Below are positions 1-7,472 of a DNA stretch of 12,260 nucleotides, in pieces. Under the pieces are notes generated by a model. The model had not been told where the DNA came from and searched no databases. It was given only the letters and a program-made list of their open reading frames with translations. The DNA lies in NCBI GenBank assembly GCA_022425845.1, contig JAKMEU010000226.1, forward strand, positions 1 to 12,260. The letters are read 5' to 3'. This stretch comes from Luminiphilus sp. GTDB taxonomy: Bacteria > Pseudomonadota > Gammaproteobacteria > Pseudomonadales > Halieaceae. Both the position numbers and the translations under genes were made by a program. Numbering within the stretch: position 1 is the first letter of the stretch; each line of letters begins with the position of its first letter.

Positions 1-149
1 ATCCCGCCTTTCCCATACACAGCAAAAACTTTGGCTTTGTCTATTTGGATCTGGGGATCTAAATGAACCTGAACACTGCCCTCGCCATCGTTGCCCTTAC
101 CGCCAGCGTCAATAGCTTTTATCGGGATATGGTTATTTCGTACATTCAT
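1..149 (-). CDS. bchL: BchL, light-independent protochlorophyllide reductase iron protein (5' part only)
   Basis: This is the N-terminal 49 residues of the NifH-like ATPase subunit of dark-operative protochlorophyllide oxidoreductase; the rest lies beyond the left edge. BchL is a homodimer that carries a [4Fe-4S] cluster and passes electrons to the BchN-BchB component with ATP hydrolysis. The reading frame begins at ATG 149-147 and gives a polar leader containing DGEGSVQVH, a string typical of BchL N-termini, followed by KVFAVYGKGGI. That is the start of the P-loop, whose final GKS/T residues fall outside the window. The start overlaps the bchH stop as ATGA (146-149), implying translational coupling. 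A second in-register ATG is not needed, because the leader from 149 already matches the family. The cluster cysteines cannot be checked here. Confidence 0.93.
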   Translation of the reverse strand, partial: MNVRNNHIPIKAIDAGGKGNDGEGSVQVHLDPQIQIDKAKVFAVYGKGG

Positions 150-3100
150 GCGACCGCCTCAGGTGATATACCTTCCATCCAATCTTCGAGATCCTCACCC
201 GCCTCACGTAAAGCACTGAGTGACGCTTCATCAGGATCCCAGTATTGGCGCTCATGCGCCTCCAGTAACCGGTTAGCCACACGTGATGCGGCTTTCGGAT
301 TTAACAGCGCCAGTCGTCGTCGCATATCCTCATCGAGGATGAAGGTCTCGGACAGTTGCTGATACACCCAGGGAGCAACCTGGCCCGTTGTCGCGGACCA
401 CCCCATGGTATTCGTGACATGAGTCTCGATGGCGCGCACGCCCTCATACCCATGATCGAGCATTGATTCGTACCACTTTGGATTGAGAACTCGTGTTCGT
501 GTCTCGAGAGCAACCTGCTCCGCAAGCGTTCTAATCTTTTCATTGCCTGTCGTGTGATCTGCAATGTAGACGGGCACGGCACTAGCACCGGTGCGGCGTA
601 TAGCACCACTAATACCGCCCAGCGTGTCGAAGTAGTGGTCCACCGTTGTTACACCCAGCTCCACCGAATCAAGATTTTGGTAGGCCAAATCCACCTGGGA
701 GAGCATTTCTGTCAACAACTCGGCATTTTTTGAGACCGCGCCATGACGCCCGTAGGCATGACCTTTGCGGGCGGTGAACGTCTCAGCAAGTTCGTCCTCG
801 TCCTGCCAGGCACCACTGTCAATAAGCATGTTGACGTTTGAGCCGTAGGTGCCTTCTGCGTTGCTGAAGACCCGCAACGCGGCCGTCTCCAGATCGCACT
901 CATGCTCAGCCTGGTAGGCAAGCGCATGGGCTCGAACAGCATTTTGTTCAGGCGGCTCATCTGCGATCGCGGCCAGGTAAGCAGCTTCCGCGAGCAGCCG
1001 GGTTTGCAGTGGCAAAAGATCCCTGAAGATGCCTGAAAGGGTCATTACCACGTCAATTCGTGGGCGACCCAGGGTTTCTAAGTCGATAAGTTCGGCGCCG
1101 CATACCCGGCCATAACTGTCTAGCCTGGGTCGCGCACCCATCAGGGCCAGTGCCTGTCCGATGGCAATTCCCTCGGACTTTAGATTGTCAGTGCCCCATA
1201 GCACCAGCGCCACCGATGCGGGTAGGCCCTGGCCATCCTGTTCATGCCGCGCAAGTAGCTGACGTGCCTGTCTGGCACCTTCCTTGACGGCGTAATGGCT
1301 TGGCAGGCGGAACGGATCAAAGCCATGTAGATTCCGACCTGTCGGCAACATATCGGGGGTTCGCAGCAGGTCGCCACCGCCAACCGGCGGAATAAAGCGA
1401 CCATCGAGCGCCCGCAACAGTGCCGGCAACTCATAATCCTCAGCAAGCGCTGAAGCGCCATCAGCAAGAACGTCCAAAAACTCCTTGCGACGCTCTTCAG
1501 TGAGGTCAGACAGTTCGGGGTAGCTCATTAACTCTGTAGTAGGCGTTCCTGCCATCAGCTGCTCAAGTAACGCCTCGCTGAGCTGACCGAAGCCTTGGGA
1601 AGAGGCTATGGACGCCAAAAGCATGGTGCGGTCATGCTTTGGCATAACCTCTCCAACTACATGCAAACCGTAGGGAATCAGCGACTCCTCAATCTCAATC
1701 AGTTGCTGGCGCAACGCTTCAACGGCTGACTCCGCATCGTCACCCCAGTCCCGCCCATCAAGATCACAGGCCGCCGCCTGCTCCTGAATCAAGGCCAACA
1801 ATTCTGCGAGGGAATCATCATCCTGATCCTGGTCCCTGCGACGCCAACGATCTATGGAGTCACCCAGTGTCTTCAGCTCCTGGTAAAGCTCAGCGTTGGC
1901 AACGGGAGGCGTAAGGTAACTGACCAATGTGGCCGCAGAGCGTCGTTTGGCAATCAATCCTTCCGATGGGTTGTTGGAGGCATACAGATAAAAATTAGGT
2001 AGCGCTCCAATCAATCGATCAGGCCAGCATTCCGCCGAAAGTCCCACCTGCTTCCCCGGCATGAATTCGAGGGCACCGTGGGTGCCAAAATGCAGCACTG
2101 CGTCAGCCTGCCAGGTTTCGCGCAAATAACGATAAAACGCTGCAAAGGCGTGGGTCGGTGCATGACCGCCTTCAAACAAGAGGCGCATTGGATCGCCCTC
2201 GTAACCCATGGGAGGCTGCACGGCCACCAAGACGTTGCCAAACTCAGCACCCAGCACGAAGAGTGACCGTCCATCGGTCAACTGTTTGCCCGGTGCCGGC
2301 CCCCACTGGGACTCTATCTCTGCAAGCCAGGGCTCATTCCGAACATGGTCGTCGACGCCGACACTGGCGCACACATTCGCATCCATACCCTTCTGGGCAG
2401 CATTACCTCCCAAAATGGCCTCGCGTAAGGCGTCGACAGACTCAGGAACGACCACGCCGTATCCGTCGGACTTCAAGGCATTCAGCGTGTTATAAAGTGA
2501 TTCGAAGACGGCCAAATGTGCGGCGGTTCCCGTGCTGCCCGAATTGGGCGGGAAGTTAAAGAGAACCACCGCCACCTTGCGATCTTTTGCTTTCTGTCGG
2601 CGCAGGCGCACAAGATTTCCGACCCGGTCCGCAAGCATATTGATACGCTCATCGTGTGCTCGCATTGCATTGGGAACATCGGTTGCCTCTTCACTTCGGC
2701 CCCCGAATACCAAGGGCCCCGTGGCACCATCAAGCTCCGGAATAGAAACCATCATAGTGGCTTCTATGGGCATCAGACCCAGAGATGAGTCTGACCAGGT
2801 CTCGAGACTCTGGAACTCAAGAGCCTGGACAGCAAGATAGGGAACATCCAGGGATTTGAGGAGTGCCTGCGCGGCATCCGTATCGTTGTAGGCTGGTCCA
2901 CCTACCAGCGAAAATCCGGTTAGGGACACCACAGCGTCGACAACAGGCGTGTCGCCCTCCATGAAAAACCGCTGTACCGCAGGACGGGCATCCAGCCCGC
3001 TGGCAAACGCGGGGATAACTCTCAAACCCCTGTCCTCCAGAGCCCTGATCACGGCATCGTAATGCCGACTGTTACCCGCCAGGGCGTAGGAACGCATGAG

Positions 3101-3889
3101 CAGTAAACCCACGGTGCCCGATCCTTGCTTTCCCGACCGGGCCATTGTTGGAAGCGCGTGGAGATCCGAGCTGATCCCTGATTCAATCTCGGGGTGATAA
3201 ACACCAACCTCTGGATAGTCAATCGGAGCGCCAGGCTCCGGCAGTTTCCGCAGCGTCTCACGGGGGCCTGACGCATAGCGACGTACCACCAACTGAATCA
3301 TCCGCGCGAGGTTCTCTTCGGAGCCCGCTAGCCAGTACTGCAAGGTCAGGAAATAAATACGCAGGTCCTGGGCCGTCCCGGGAATGAATCGTAAAATTCG
3401 CGGCAACCGGCGCAGCACTGACAACTGTTGCGCACCGACGTTACGAGGTTTACCACCCGTGCTGCTTTTACCGCGGAGTCGTTTCAGGAGCGACATGGCG
3501 CCACCCTGCTCCCCATCCATGGAAAAACGACCCATACGGGTCAGTTTCATAATTTCGCCGGCTGACATGCAACAAATCATGGCATCGCAGTCATCGCGAC
3601 GTGCGGCCAATGAATCCATCACCGCAGCGATGTGCGGCTCCATGAACATCATGGTGGCAATAATGATATTGCCCGAGGCGATATCCTCGCGGCAGGCCGC
3701 AAGTTTGTCGGGGTGGGCCTCCCAGTCCGCAGCAGCATGAATCGAAAGATGTAATCGGGGCATGACCGGACGCAGGCGTAACAAAGCAGATTCAAGCGCG
3801 GCGCTGACGTGATTATCCAGCGTGAGTAACACCACGCGGATGGGGGTATCTATAACCCCTTCAGCGGCTGTAGTGCGCTTTGGCTTCAT
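146..3889 (-). CDS. bchH: BchH, magnesium chelatase large (porphyrin-binding) subunit
   Basis: BchH binds protoporphyrin IX and, with the AAA+ subunits BchI and BchD, inserts Mg2+ as the first committed step of bacteriochlorophyll synthesis. The 1247-residue product is full length for the family. An N-terminal domain (about residues 17-180, of the DUF3479 type) precedes the large CobN/Mg-chelatase domain (about 220-1230). The family motif LHFGTHGALEFMPGKQVGLS lies at 599-618 and includes the conserved His and Glu thought to act in metal insertion. FNFPPNSGSTGTA (444-456) and NNPSEG (639-644) are also typical. ATG at 3889 lies inside the end of bchB (29-bp overlap) with only a weak ribosome site (GAG about 9 bases upstream), consistent with translation coupled to bchB. 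The stop overlaps the bchL start. CobN of cobalamin synthesis is a paralogue, but the photosynthesis neighbours and the HFGTHGALEF motif favour BchH. Confidence 0.97.
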   Translation of the reverse strand: MKPKRTTAAEGVIDTPIRVVLLTLDNHVSAALESALLRLRPVMPRLHLSIHAAADWEAHPDKLAACREDIASGNIIIATMMFMEPHIAAVMDSLAARRDDCDAMICCMSAGEIMKLTRMGRFSMDGEQGGAMSLLKRLRGKSSTGGKPRNVGAQQLSVLRRLPRILRFIPGTAQDLRIYFLTLQYWLAGSEENLARMIQLVVRRYASGPRETLRKLPEPGAPIDYPEVGVYHPEIESGISSDLHALPTMARSGKQGSGTVGLLLMRSYALAGNSRHYDAVIRALEDRGLRVIPAFASGLDARPAVQRFFMEGDTPVVDAVVSLTGFSLVGGPAYNDTDAAQALLKSLDVPYLAVQALEFQSLETWSDSSLGLMPIEATMMVSIPELDGATGPLVFGGRSEEATDVPNAMRAHDERINMLADRVGNLVRLRRQKAKDRKVAVVLFNFPPNSGSTGTAAHLAVFESLYNTLNALKSDGYGVVVPESVDALREAILGGNAAQKGMDANVCASVGVDDHVRNEPWLAEIESQWGPAPGKQLTDGRSLFVLGAEFGNVLVAVQPPMGYEGDPMRLLFEGGHAPTHAFAAFYRYLRETWQADAVLHFGTHGALEFMPGKQVGLSAECWPDRLIGALPNFYLYASNNPSEGLIAKRRSAATLVSYLTPPVANAELYQELKTLGDSIDRWRRRDQDQDDDSLAELLALIQEQAAACDLDGRDWGDDAESAVEALRQQLIEIEESLIPYGLHVVGEVMPKHDRTMLLASIASSQGFGQLSEALLEQLMAGTPTTELMSYPELSDLTEERRKEFLDVLADGASALAEDYELPALLRALDGRFIPPVGGGDLLRTPDMLPTGRNLHGFDPFRLPSHYAVKEGARQARQLLARHEQDGQGLPASVALVLWGTDNLKSEGIAIGQALALMGARPRLDSYGRVCGAELIDLETLGRPRIDVVMTLSGIFRDLLPLQTRLLAEAAYLAAIADEPPEQNAVRAHALAYQAEHECDLETAALRVFSNAEGTYGSNVNMLIDSGAWQDEDELAETFTARKGHAYGRHGAVSKNAELLTEMLSQVDLAYQNLDSVELGVTTVDHYFDTLGGISGAIRRTGASAVPVYIADHTTGNEKIRTLAEQVALETRTRVLNPKWYESMLDHGYEGVRAIETHVTNTMGWSATTGQVAPWVYQQLSETFILDEDMRRRLALLNPKAASRVANRLLEAHERQYWDPDEASLSALREAGEDLEDWMEGISPEAVA

Positions 3890-5413
3890 ATAACGTCTCG
3901 ATATCGATCGCGGTCAAACCGCGTTCCTCTGCATAACGTTCGGTGTTGCGTCGCGCCTTGCCCCTTACGAAGAAGGGGATTTTTTTCAATTCCTTCTCGG
4001 CGCCATCTTCCCAGCGAGGACCCTGTAATGGGACAACATTGCTATCCTCAACGGCCATCAACGTGCCCTCTCCGTGGCTGAGATGGGAGGGTGCCGCATG
4101 GTCGTTGAATTCAAAATCATCGCGAAACATGTGCAGTAGGTGCTCCTCGAGACCCATGATCAATGGGTGCACCCAGGTGTCGAAAAGCACATTGGCGCCC
4201 TCTACACCCATTTGCGGTGAAAACCGCGCCGGATAGTCCTGCACGTGAGCGGGCGTCGAGATCACCGCACATCCGATACCAAGGCGCTTGGCAATGTGCC
4301 GCTCCATTTGCGTACCCAGTACCAGCTCTGGGCGCAGTTCACTCACGGCCTGCTCCACCGCCATATGGTCGTCCGTAATCAACGCTTCAAGGCCCAGCTC
4401 TTTGGCCGCGGCGCGCACATCCCGGGCCATTTCCCTGGAGTAGGTACCAAGTCCTACCACCTCAAAACCCATTTCCTGCTGGGCGACCCGCGCGCAGGCC
4501 AGGGCATGGGTCCCGTCGCCAAAAACGAATACCCGCTTCCCCGTAAGGTAGGTGGAATCTACTGAGCGGCTATACCAGGGTAGCCTGCAGTCGGCAACGG
4601 CTTGGGCACTGATGTCAATCTGCAGCACACCGGCAAGCTCTGCGAGGAAATCCTGAGTAGCGCCAAAGCCCAGTGGCACGGTTCGGATCGTCGGCTGACC
4701 AAAGTTTCGCTGCAACCATGTACAGGTTTCCAATGCCACTTCCGGGTAGAGGCACACGTTGGCGTCAGCATCGGGTATACGCGCAATATCTGCGATCCCC
4801 GCATCGAGTGGGGCCACAACATTCACACCAATACCCACCGACTGCAGCAGGCGCGAAATCTCCTGCACATCATCTCTGCAGCGAAAACCCAGCTTGCTGG
4901 GGCCCAACAAATTAACGGTGGGCCGGCGAGAGCCTACTCCCTCCTCGGGAAGCTTTTCCACCGCATTTCGTCGAGACGCGAGGACAGCTCGCACCAGGTG
5001 GAAAAAGGTTTCGCTGGCTCCCCAGTTCTCTTTTCTGGAATACGCCGCCATTTCCAGGCAACAACCGGCACCGGCAGTCCAGCAGTTTCAGCCAGAGTGC
5101 CCGGCTGGTCCTGTAGCAGTTCGGCGGTGCAGGAATCGGCAACCAGGATCAATGCCGGCTTGTGATGATCGTAGGCAGCCTGGAGGGTATTCAAAAACTT
5201 TTCTGCAGTGCTGGCACCAAGATCACGCGCCTGAAACGTCGTGTAAGTGACAGGAGGTCTCTTTCCGTCCCGCTCGATCATCGTAAACAGCAAATCCGCG
5301 TAGGTGTCACCCTGGGGTGCGTGTAGCACCAGATGCACATCGCGCATCGAGGCAGCAATTCGAATGGCACCCACGTGAGGTGGTCCCTCATAGGTCCAAA
5401 GGGTCAGCTCCAT
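3861..5413 (-). CDS. bchB: BchB, light-independent protochlorophyllide reductase subunit B, interrupted by a 1-base frameshift
   Basis: BchB pairs with BchN to form the NifDK-like catalytic component of dark protochlorophyllide reductase. The gene is in two frames. The first frame (5413 to 5057) encodes residues 1-119, with MELTLWTYEGPPHVGAIRIA, Asp36 in the HAPQGDTYAD motif (the unusual Asp ligand of the shared [4Fe-4S] cluster in the family) and SCTAEL at 94-99. The second frame continues as LEMAAYSRKENWG and runs to the stop at 3861. Adding one base at 5057-5058 joins them into a 517-residue protein of normal length. The second part carries NLLGP, the VDSTYL segment (Asp about 286 of the joined protein, which I take to be the substrate-proton donor, Asp274 in Rhodobacter) and a C-terminal PCP_red-type domain. 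The ATG at 5413 has a strong GGAGG at 5421-5425 and overlaps the bchN stop by 10 bp. As written, translation would run out of frame to a stop at 4934, giving a 159-residue non-functional product. Confidence 0.93.
5055..5059 (-). other. Frameshift position in bchB
   Basis: The coding strand reads GTTGTTGCCTGGAAATGG. In the upstream frame this gives V-V-A-W-K-W, which is not BchB-like. One extra C (GCCCTGGAAATG) gives V-V-A-L-E-M-A-A-Y-S-R-K-E-N, the expected conserved continuation. The change is therefore loss of one C from a run of three (plus strand GG at 5057-5058). The neighbourhood has no X-XXY-YYZ slippery heptamer. A read error, assembly error or real mutation is therefore more likely than programmed frameshifting. 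Confidence 0.88.
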
Positions 5414-6696
5414 GATCCCACCTCCAAAGCTTGCTCCCTACGCAAGGGCCTTGCGAACAGTTCCGCAAGATCGCCAGCCTGCTCAAACCCCTGAATCGGC
5501 GTAAACAGCAATTCTATTGACCATTTTGTTCTAAGGCCCTCTGCTTCCAATGGATTCGCTATGCCAAGGCCACAGACCGTCAGGTCTGGTCGGGCAGCGC
5601 GCACGCGATCAAGCGCAGGATCAAGATCCTGCCCCTCCACCCAATCTACTTCGGATGGCAGCAGGGGAACCTCAGCTTCCATCACCCGGGCATCAAAAAA
5701 GGGTGTGCCGACTTCCCTGGGTGTCATTCCGCACTCCCGCGCGAGAAAGCGGGCCAGAGGTATTTCAAGCTGCGAATCGGGCAGCATGGTGAAAGACTTG
5801 CCCGCCAACTCATCACGGTATTTACCCAGTGCGGCCTCTGCTCGCAGCCGAGGAGGCGTCAAAACACTATCCTGAACCTGCGCAGTAACGCCAAAAGCAT
5901 CAGCAGCGCTTCGGAACCAAGCATTACTACCCTCCGCCCCCAACGGAAACGGGGCAGGCAAGAGCGTTGCGCCGTGAGATTCCAGAGCGCGCAGGGTTTC
6001 ACCCAAAAATGGTTGAGCCAGCAGCAAACGCGTATTTTTGCCAATGGAAGGTAGATCGGTCGATTGGCTGCCGGGGAAAAAATCAACGCCCTCTATACCC
6101 ATCTGGGAAAACAACCGCCGAAATTGGTCTTCGACGATATCTGGCACCGTGCCCACGACCAGGAGACGTGACTCTTCCCTTGTATCACTCGGGAGATCTG
6201 CGGCGAGACTCGCCAGGCAATTATCCTCACCCTGAGTGAAGGTGGTCTCAATTCCGGACCCCGAATAGGCTACAAAGCGGACTTGCCCGTCATATTCCCG
6301 GCTCAGCCGCCCAGCCGCATTATCGAGGTCAAGCTTGATGACCTCGGACGGACAAGATCCCACCAAGAAAATACTTTTCAGCTCGGGACGACGCTCAAGC
6401 ACCTGGGCTACTACCCGGTCAAGCTCATCATGACAATCAGCCATGCCCGCAAGATCCCGGTCCCCGAGAACAGCAGTACCAAATCGCGGCTCAGCAAATA
6501 TCATGACACCAGCGGCCGACTGAATCAGATGCGCGCAAGTTCGGGAGCCCACCACAAGAAAAAAGGCATCCTGTATTTTTCGATGCAGCCAAATAATCGA
6601 GGTAAGACCACAGAACACCGCGCGCTGGCCTCGCTCCTGCACAGGTTGGAAGCGCTCAACAGGTTGAGTCGAAACGGCAATAACGTCAGCCGTCAT
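5404..6696 (-). CDS. bchN: BchN, light-independent protochlorophyllide reductase subunit N
   Basis: BchN is the NifD-like partner of BchB. Together they hold a [4Fe-4S] cluster and the protochlorophyllide pocket and reduce the C17-C18 double bond using electrons from BchL. The 430-residue product is the usual length. Three cysteines sit where the family's cluster ligands lie: Cys29 (VFCGLTSIIWL), Cys54 (SRTCAHLIQSA) and Cys115 (VGSCPSEVIKLDL). The fourth ligand is Asp36 of BchB, also present. Other typical stretches are FAEPRFGTAVLGDRDL (67-82) and YSGSGIETTFTQGED (around residue 150). The start ATG (6696) overlaps the bchF stop as ATGA, and the end overlaps bchB by 10 bp, so BchN and BchB are probably made in matched amounts. 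The NifD/NifE families are distant relatives, but the neighbours and motifs leave no real doubt. Confidence 0.97.
   Translation of the reverse strand: MTADVIAVSTQPVERFQPVQERGQRAVFCGLTSIIWLHRKIQDAFFLVVGSRTCAHLIQSAAGVMIFAEPRFGTAVLGDRDLAGMADCHDELDRVVAQVLERRPELKSIFLVGSCPSEVIKLDLDNAAGRLSREYDGQVRFVAYSGSGIETTFTQGEDNCLASLAADLPSDTREESRLLVVGTVPDIVEDQFRRLFSQMGIEGVDFFPGSQSTDLPSIGKNTRLLLAQPFLGETLRALESHGATLLPAPFPLGAEGSNAWFRSAADAFGVTAQVQDSVLTPPRLRAEAALGKYRDELAGKSFTMLPDSQLEIPLARFLARECGMTPREVGTPFFDARVMEAEVPLLPSEVDWVEGQDLDPALDRVRAARPDLTVCGLGIANPLEAEGLRTKWSIELLFTPIQGFEQAGDLAELFARPLRREQALEVGSWS
5421..5425 (-). promoter_or_regulatory. Strong ribosome binding site of bchB
   Basis: GGAGG lies 7 bases before the bchB ATG at 5413, inside the last codons of bchN. 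It fixes the bchB start and the 10-bp overlap with bchN. Confidence 0.8.
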
Positions 6697-7220
6697 TGCG
6701 AGAGACCCGACGCATATTCAGTACCCACAGCTTCTTGCGATCGATGTGAAGCCACGCGCGCAGCACGCAACTTCAATAGAAATTGAGCTGCATTGACCAC
6801 ATAGGCAGCGTAAGCAGCAATAGCCAACCACATTTGCCCTCTCGGATCCTGAAGGTCAAATAACCAGGACAGCACGTAGGCCGTATGGAGGAAAATAACC
6901 AGCATGCTGACCACGTCTTCCCAAAAAAAGGCAGGAGCAAACAGGTAGCGCCCAAACACCACCTTCTCCCAGATCGCGCCGGTTACCATGATGGTGTACA
7001 GAAAAGCGGTTTTAACGAGAACTGAAACCACCGCGGCGGTGTAGCCCGTTCCGTTCGCGAGAAAGTTAATGACAAAAACAAGACTCAGTGCGAAAGCCAG
7101 AAATTGCAGCGGCGCCAGTATTCCCTGAACCATCGTCCAGACCGAAGAATCCCTCCTTGAGCGCTGCTCCGGGGTGTACAGATCGGGCCCCCTTGGAAGG
7201 GGTTTTATCGTTTCACCCAC
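6693..7220 (-). CDS. bchF: BchF, 3-vinyl (bacterio)chlorophyllide hydratase
   Basis: BchF adds water to the C3 vinyl group of chlorophyllide a on the way to bacteriochlorophyllide a. I call the start at GTG 7220 (175 residues), because GGAGG at 7226-7230 lies 5 bases upstream and the product then begins VGETIKPLPRGPDLYTPEQR, close to family N-termini. A longer frame from ATG 7286 exists, but that codon lies between the -35 and -10 boxes of the predicted promoter and so would not be transcribed from it. From the GTG start, about four membrane segments are visible (about 31-54, 61-84, 99-121 and 130-150). Between the second and third is the family signature WEKVVFGRYLFAPAFFWED (84-102). This is the first gene of the minus-strand operon, and its stop overlaps bchN as ATGA. 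Confidence 0.93.
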   Translation of the reverse strand: MGETIKPLPRGPDLYTPEQRSRRDSSVWTMVQGILAPLQFLAFALSLVFVINFLANGTGYTAAVVSVLVKTAFLYTIMVTGAIWEKVVFGRYLFAPAFFWEDVVSMLVIFLHTAYVLSWLFDLQDPRGQMWLAIAAYAAYVVNAAQFLLKLRAARVASHRSQEAVGTEYASGLSQ

Positions 7221-7225
7221 GTCGA

Positions 7226-7230
7226 CCTCC
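7226..7230 (-). promoter_or_regulatory. Ribosome binding site that decides the bchF start
   Basis: GGAGG is placed 5 bases upstream of GTG 7220-7218. No comparable site precedes the alternative ATG at 7286. It supports a GTG start and a 5' leader of about 40 nt. Confidence 0.72.
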
Positions 7231-7266
7231 AGCGCACGATACGCTCCACGGGTACTTTTACCCCAG

Positions 7267-7294
7267 ATTATCCCTGCCCTTCGCAAGGTGTCAA
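7267..7294 (-). promoter_or_regulatory. Predicted sigma70-type promoter of the bchF-bchN-bchB-bchH-bchL operon
   Basis: Reading the minus strand, a perfect TTGACA (7294-7289) is followed after 16 bases by GATAAT (7272-7267), one mismatch from TATAAT. Transcription would begin near 7260, about 40 nt ahead of the bchF GTG. The -35 hexamer forms one half of the PpsR palindrome 7289-7306, so bound repressor would block RNA polymerase directly. This arrangement is known for other CrtJ/PpsR-controlled bch promoters. The prediction rests on sequence alone. Confidence 0.72.
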
Positions 7295-7306
7295 CTTCTT
7301 ATTACA
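7289..7306. promoter_or_regulatory. PpsR/CrtJ operator, bchF-proximal
   Basis: TGTCAACTTCTTATTACA is a perfect match to the TGT-N12-ACA palindrome recognised by PpsR/CrtJ. It overlaps the -35 box of the bchF promoter, and ppsR is encoded next door. A chance match to six fixed bases is possible in general, but the promoter overlap and the second site make this convincing. Confidence 0.82.
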
Positions 7307-7399
7307 GAATGAAAAGTGCAAAAAAAATGACGCTCGACGTCTGTCAAGGTATATTTTGAGAAAAGTGTCTAATTTGGGGTGCACATTTGGAAAATGTAG

Positions 7400-7417
7400 T
7401 GTAAACCTAGCGCAACA
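7400..7417. promoter_or_regulatory. PpsR/CrtJ operator, ppsR-proximal
   Basis: TGTAAACCTAGCGCAACA is a second perfect TGT-N12-ACA palindrome, 56 bp before the ppsR GTG and 111 bp (same-position distance) from the first site. It could serve autoregulation of ppsR or act with the first site in cooperative repression of bchF. I could not find a clear -35/-10 pair for ppsR around it. Confidence 0.75.
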
Positions 7418-7472
7418 GATTGGGGTCTTAAATCGCCCCGAGCCCAATAAACCACTTTCGAAGGGCTAAATT

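Larger units (their letters stand above)
7221..7472. promoter_or_regulatory. Divergent regulatory region between bchF and ppsR
   Basis: This 252-bp gap is the only long non-coding stretch. It contains the bchF promoter and leader, two perfect PpsR operators, and a third, imperfect relative at 7342-7359 (TGTCAAGGTATATTTTGA, one half intact and the other TGA rather than ACA). Its centre (7310-7400) is A+T-rich compared with the coding flanks. I saw no tRNA, small gene or terminator in it, and no convincing -35/-10 pair for ppsR. Confidence 0.75.

Noticed and set aside
63..362. Plus-strand ORF of 99 codons opposite bchL/bchH
   Set aside because: It lies antisense across two well-supported genes, with a low-complexity product and no ribosome site.
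4934..5051. Two separate genes (159 and 396 residues) in place of bchB
   Set aside because: The C-terminal 39 residues of the first ORF and the internal ATG start of the second are frame artefacts. The two halves abut exactly at a conserved family stretch.
5040..5070. Programmed -1 ribosomal frameshift in bchB
   Set aside because: The shift direction would fit -1, but there is no X-XXY-YYZ heptamer at the junction and I know of no recoding in this family. A missing base is simpler.
7327..7347. Inverted repeat TGAC-N11-GTCA as a possible additional regulator site
   Set aside because: The arms are only 4 bp and match no regulator consensus I can name (not FNR and not PpsR), so this is too weak to annotate.
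7441..7467. AGCCC/GGGCT hairpin that could hide the ppsR ribosome site
   Set aside because: There are only five pairs with a 17-base loop, which is expected by chance at this composition.
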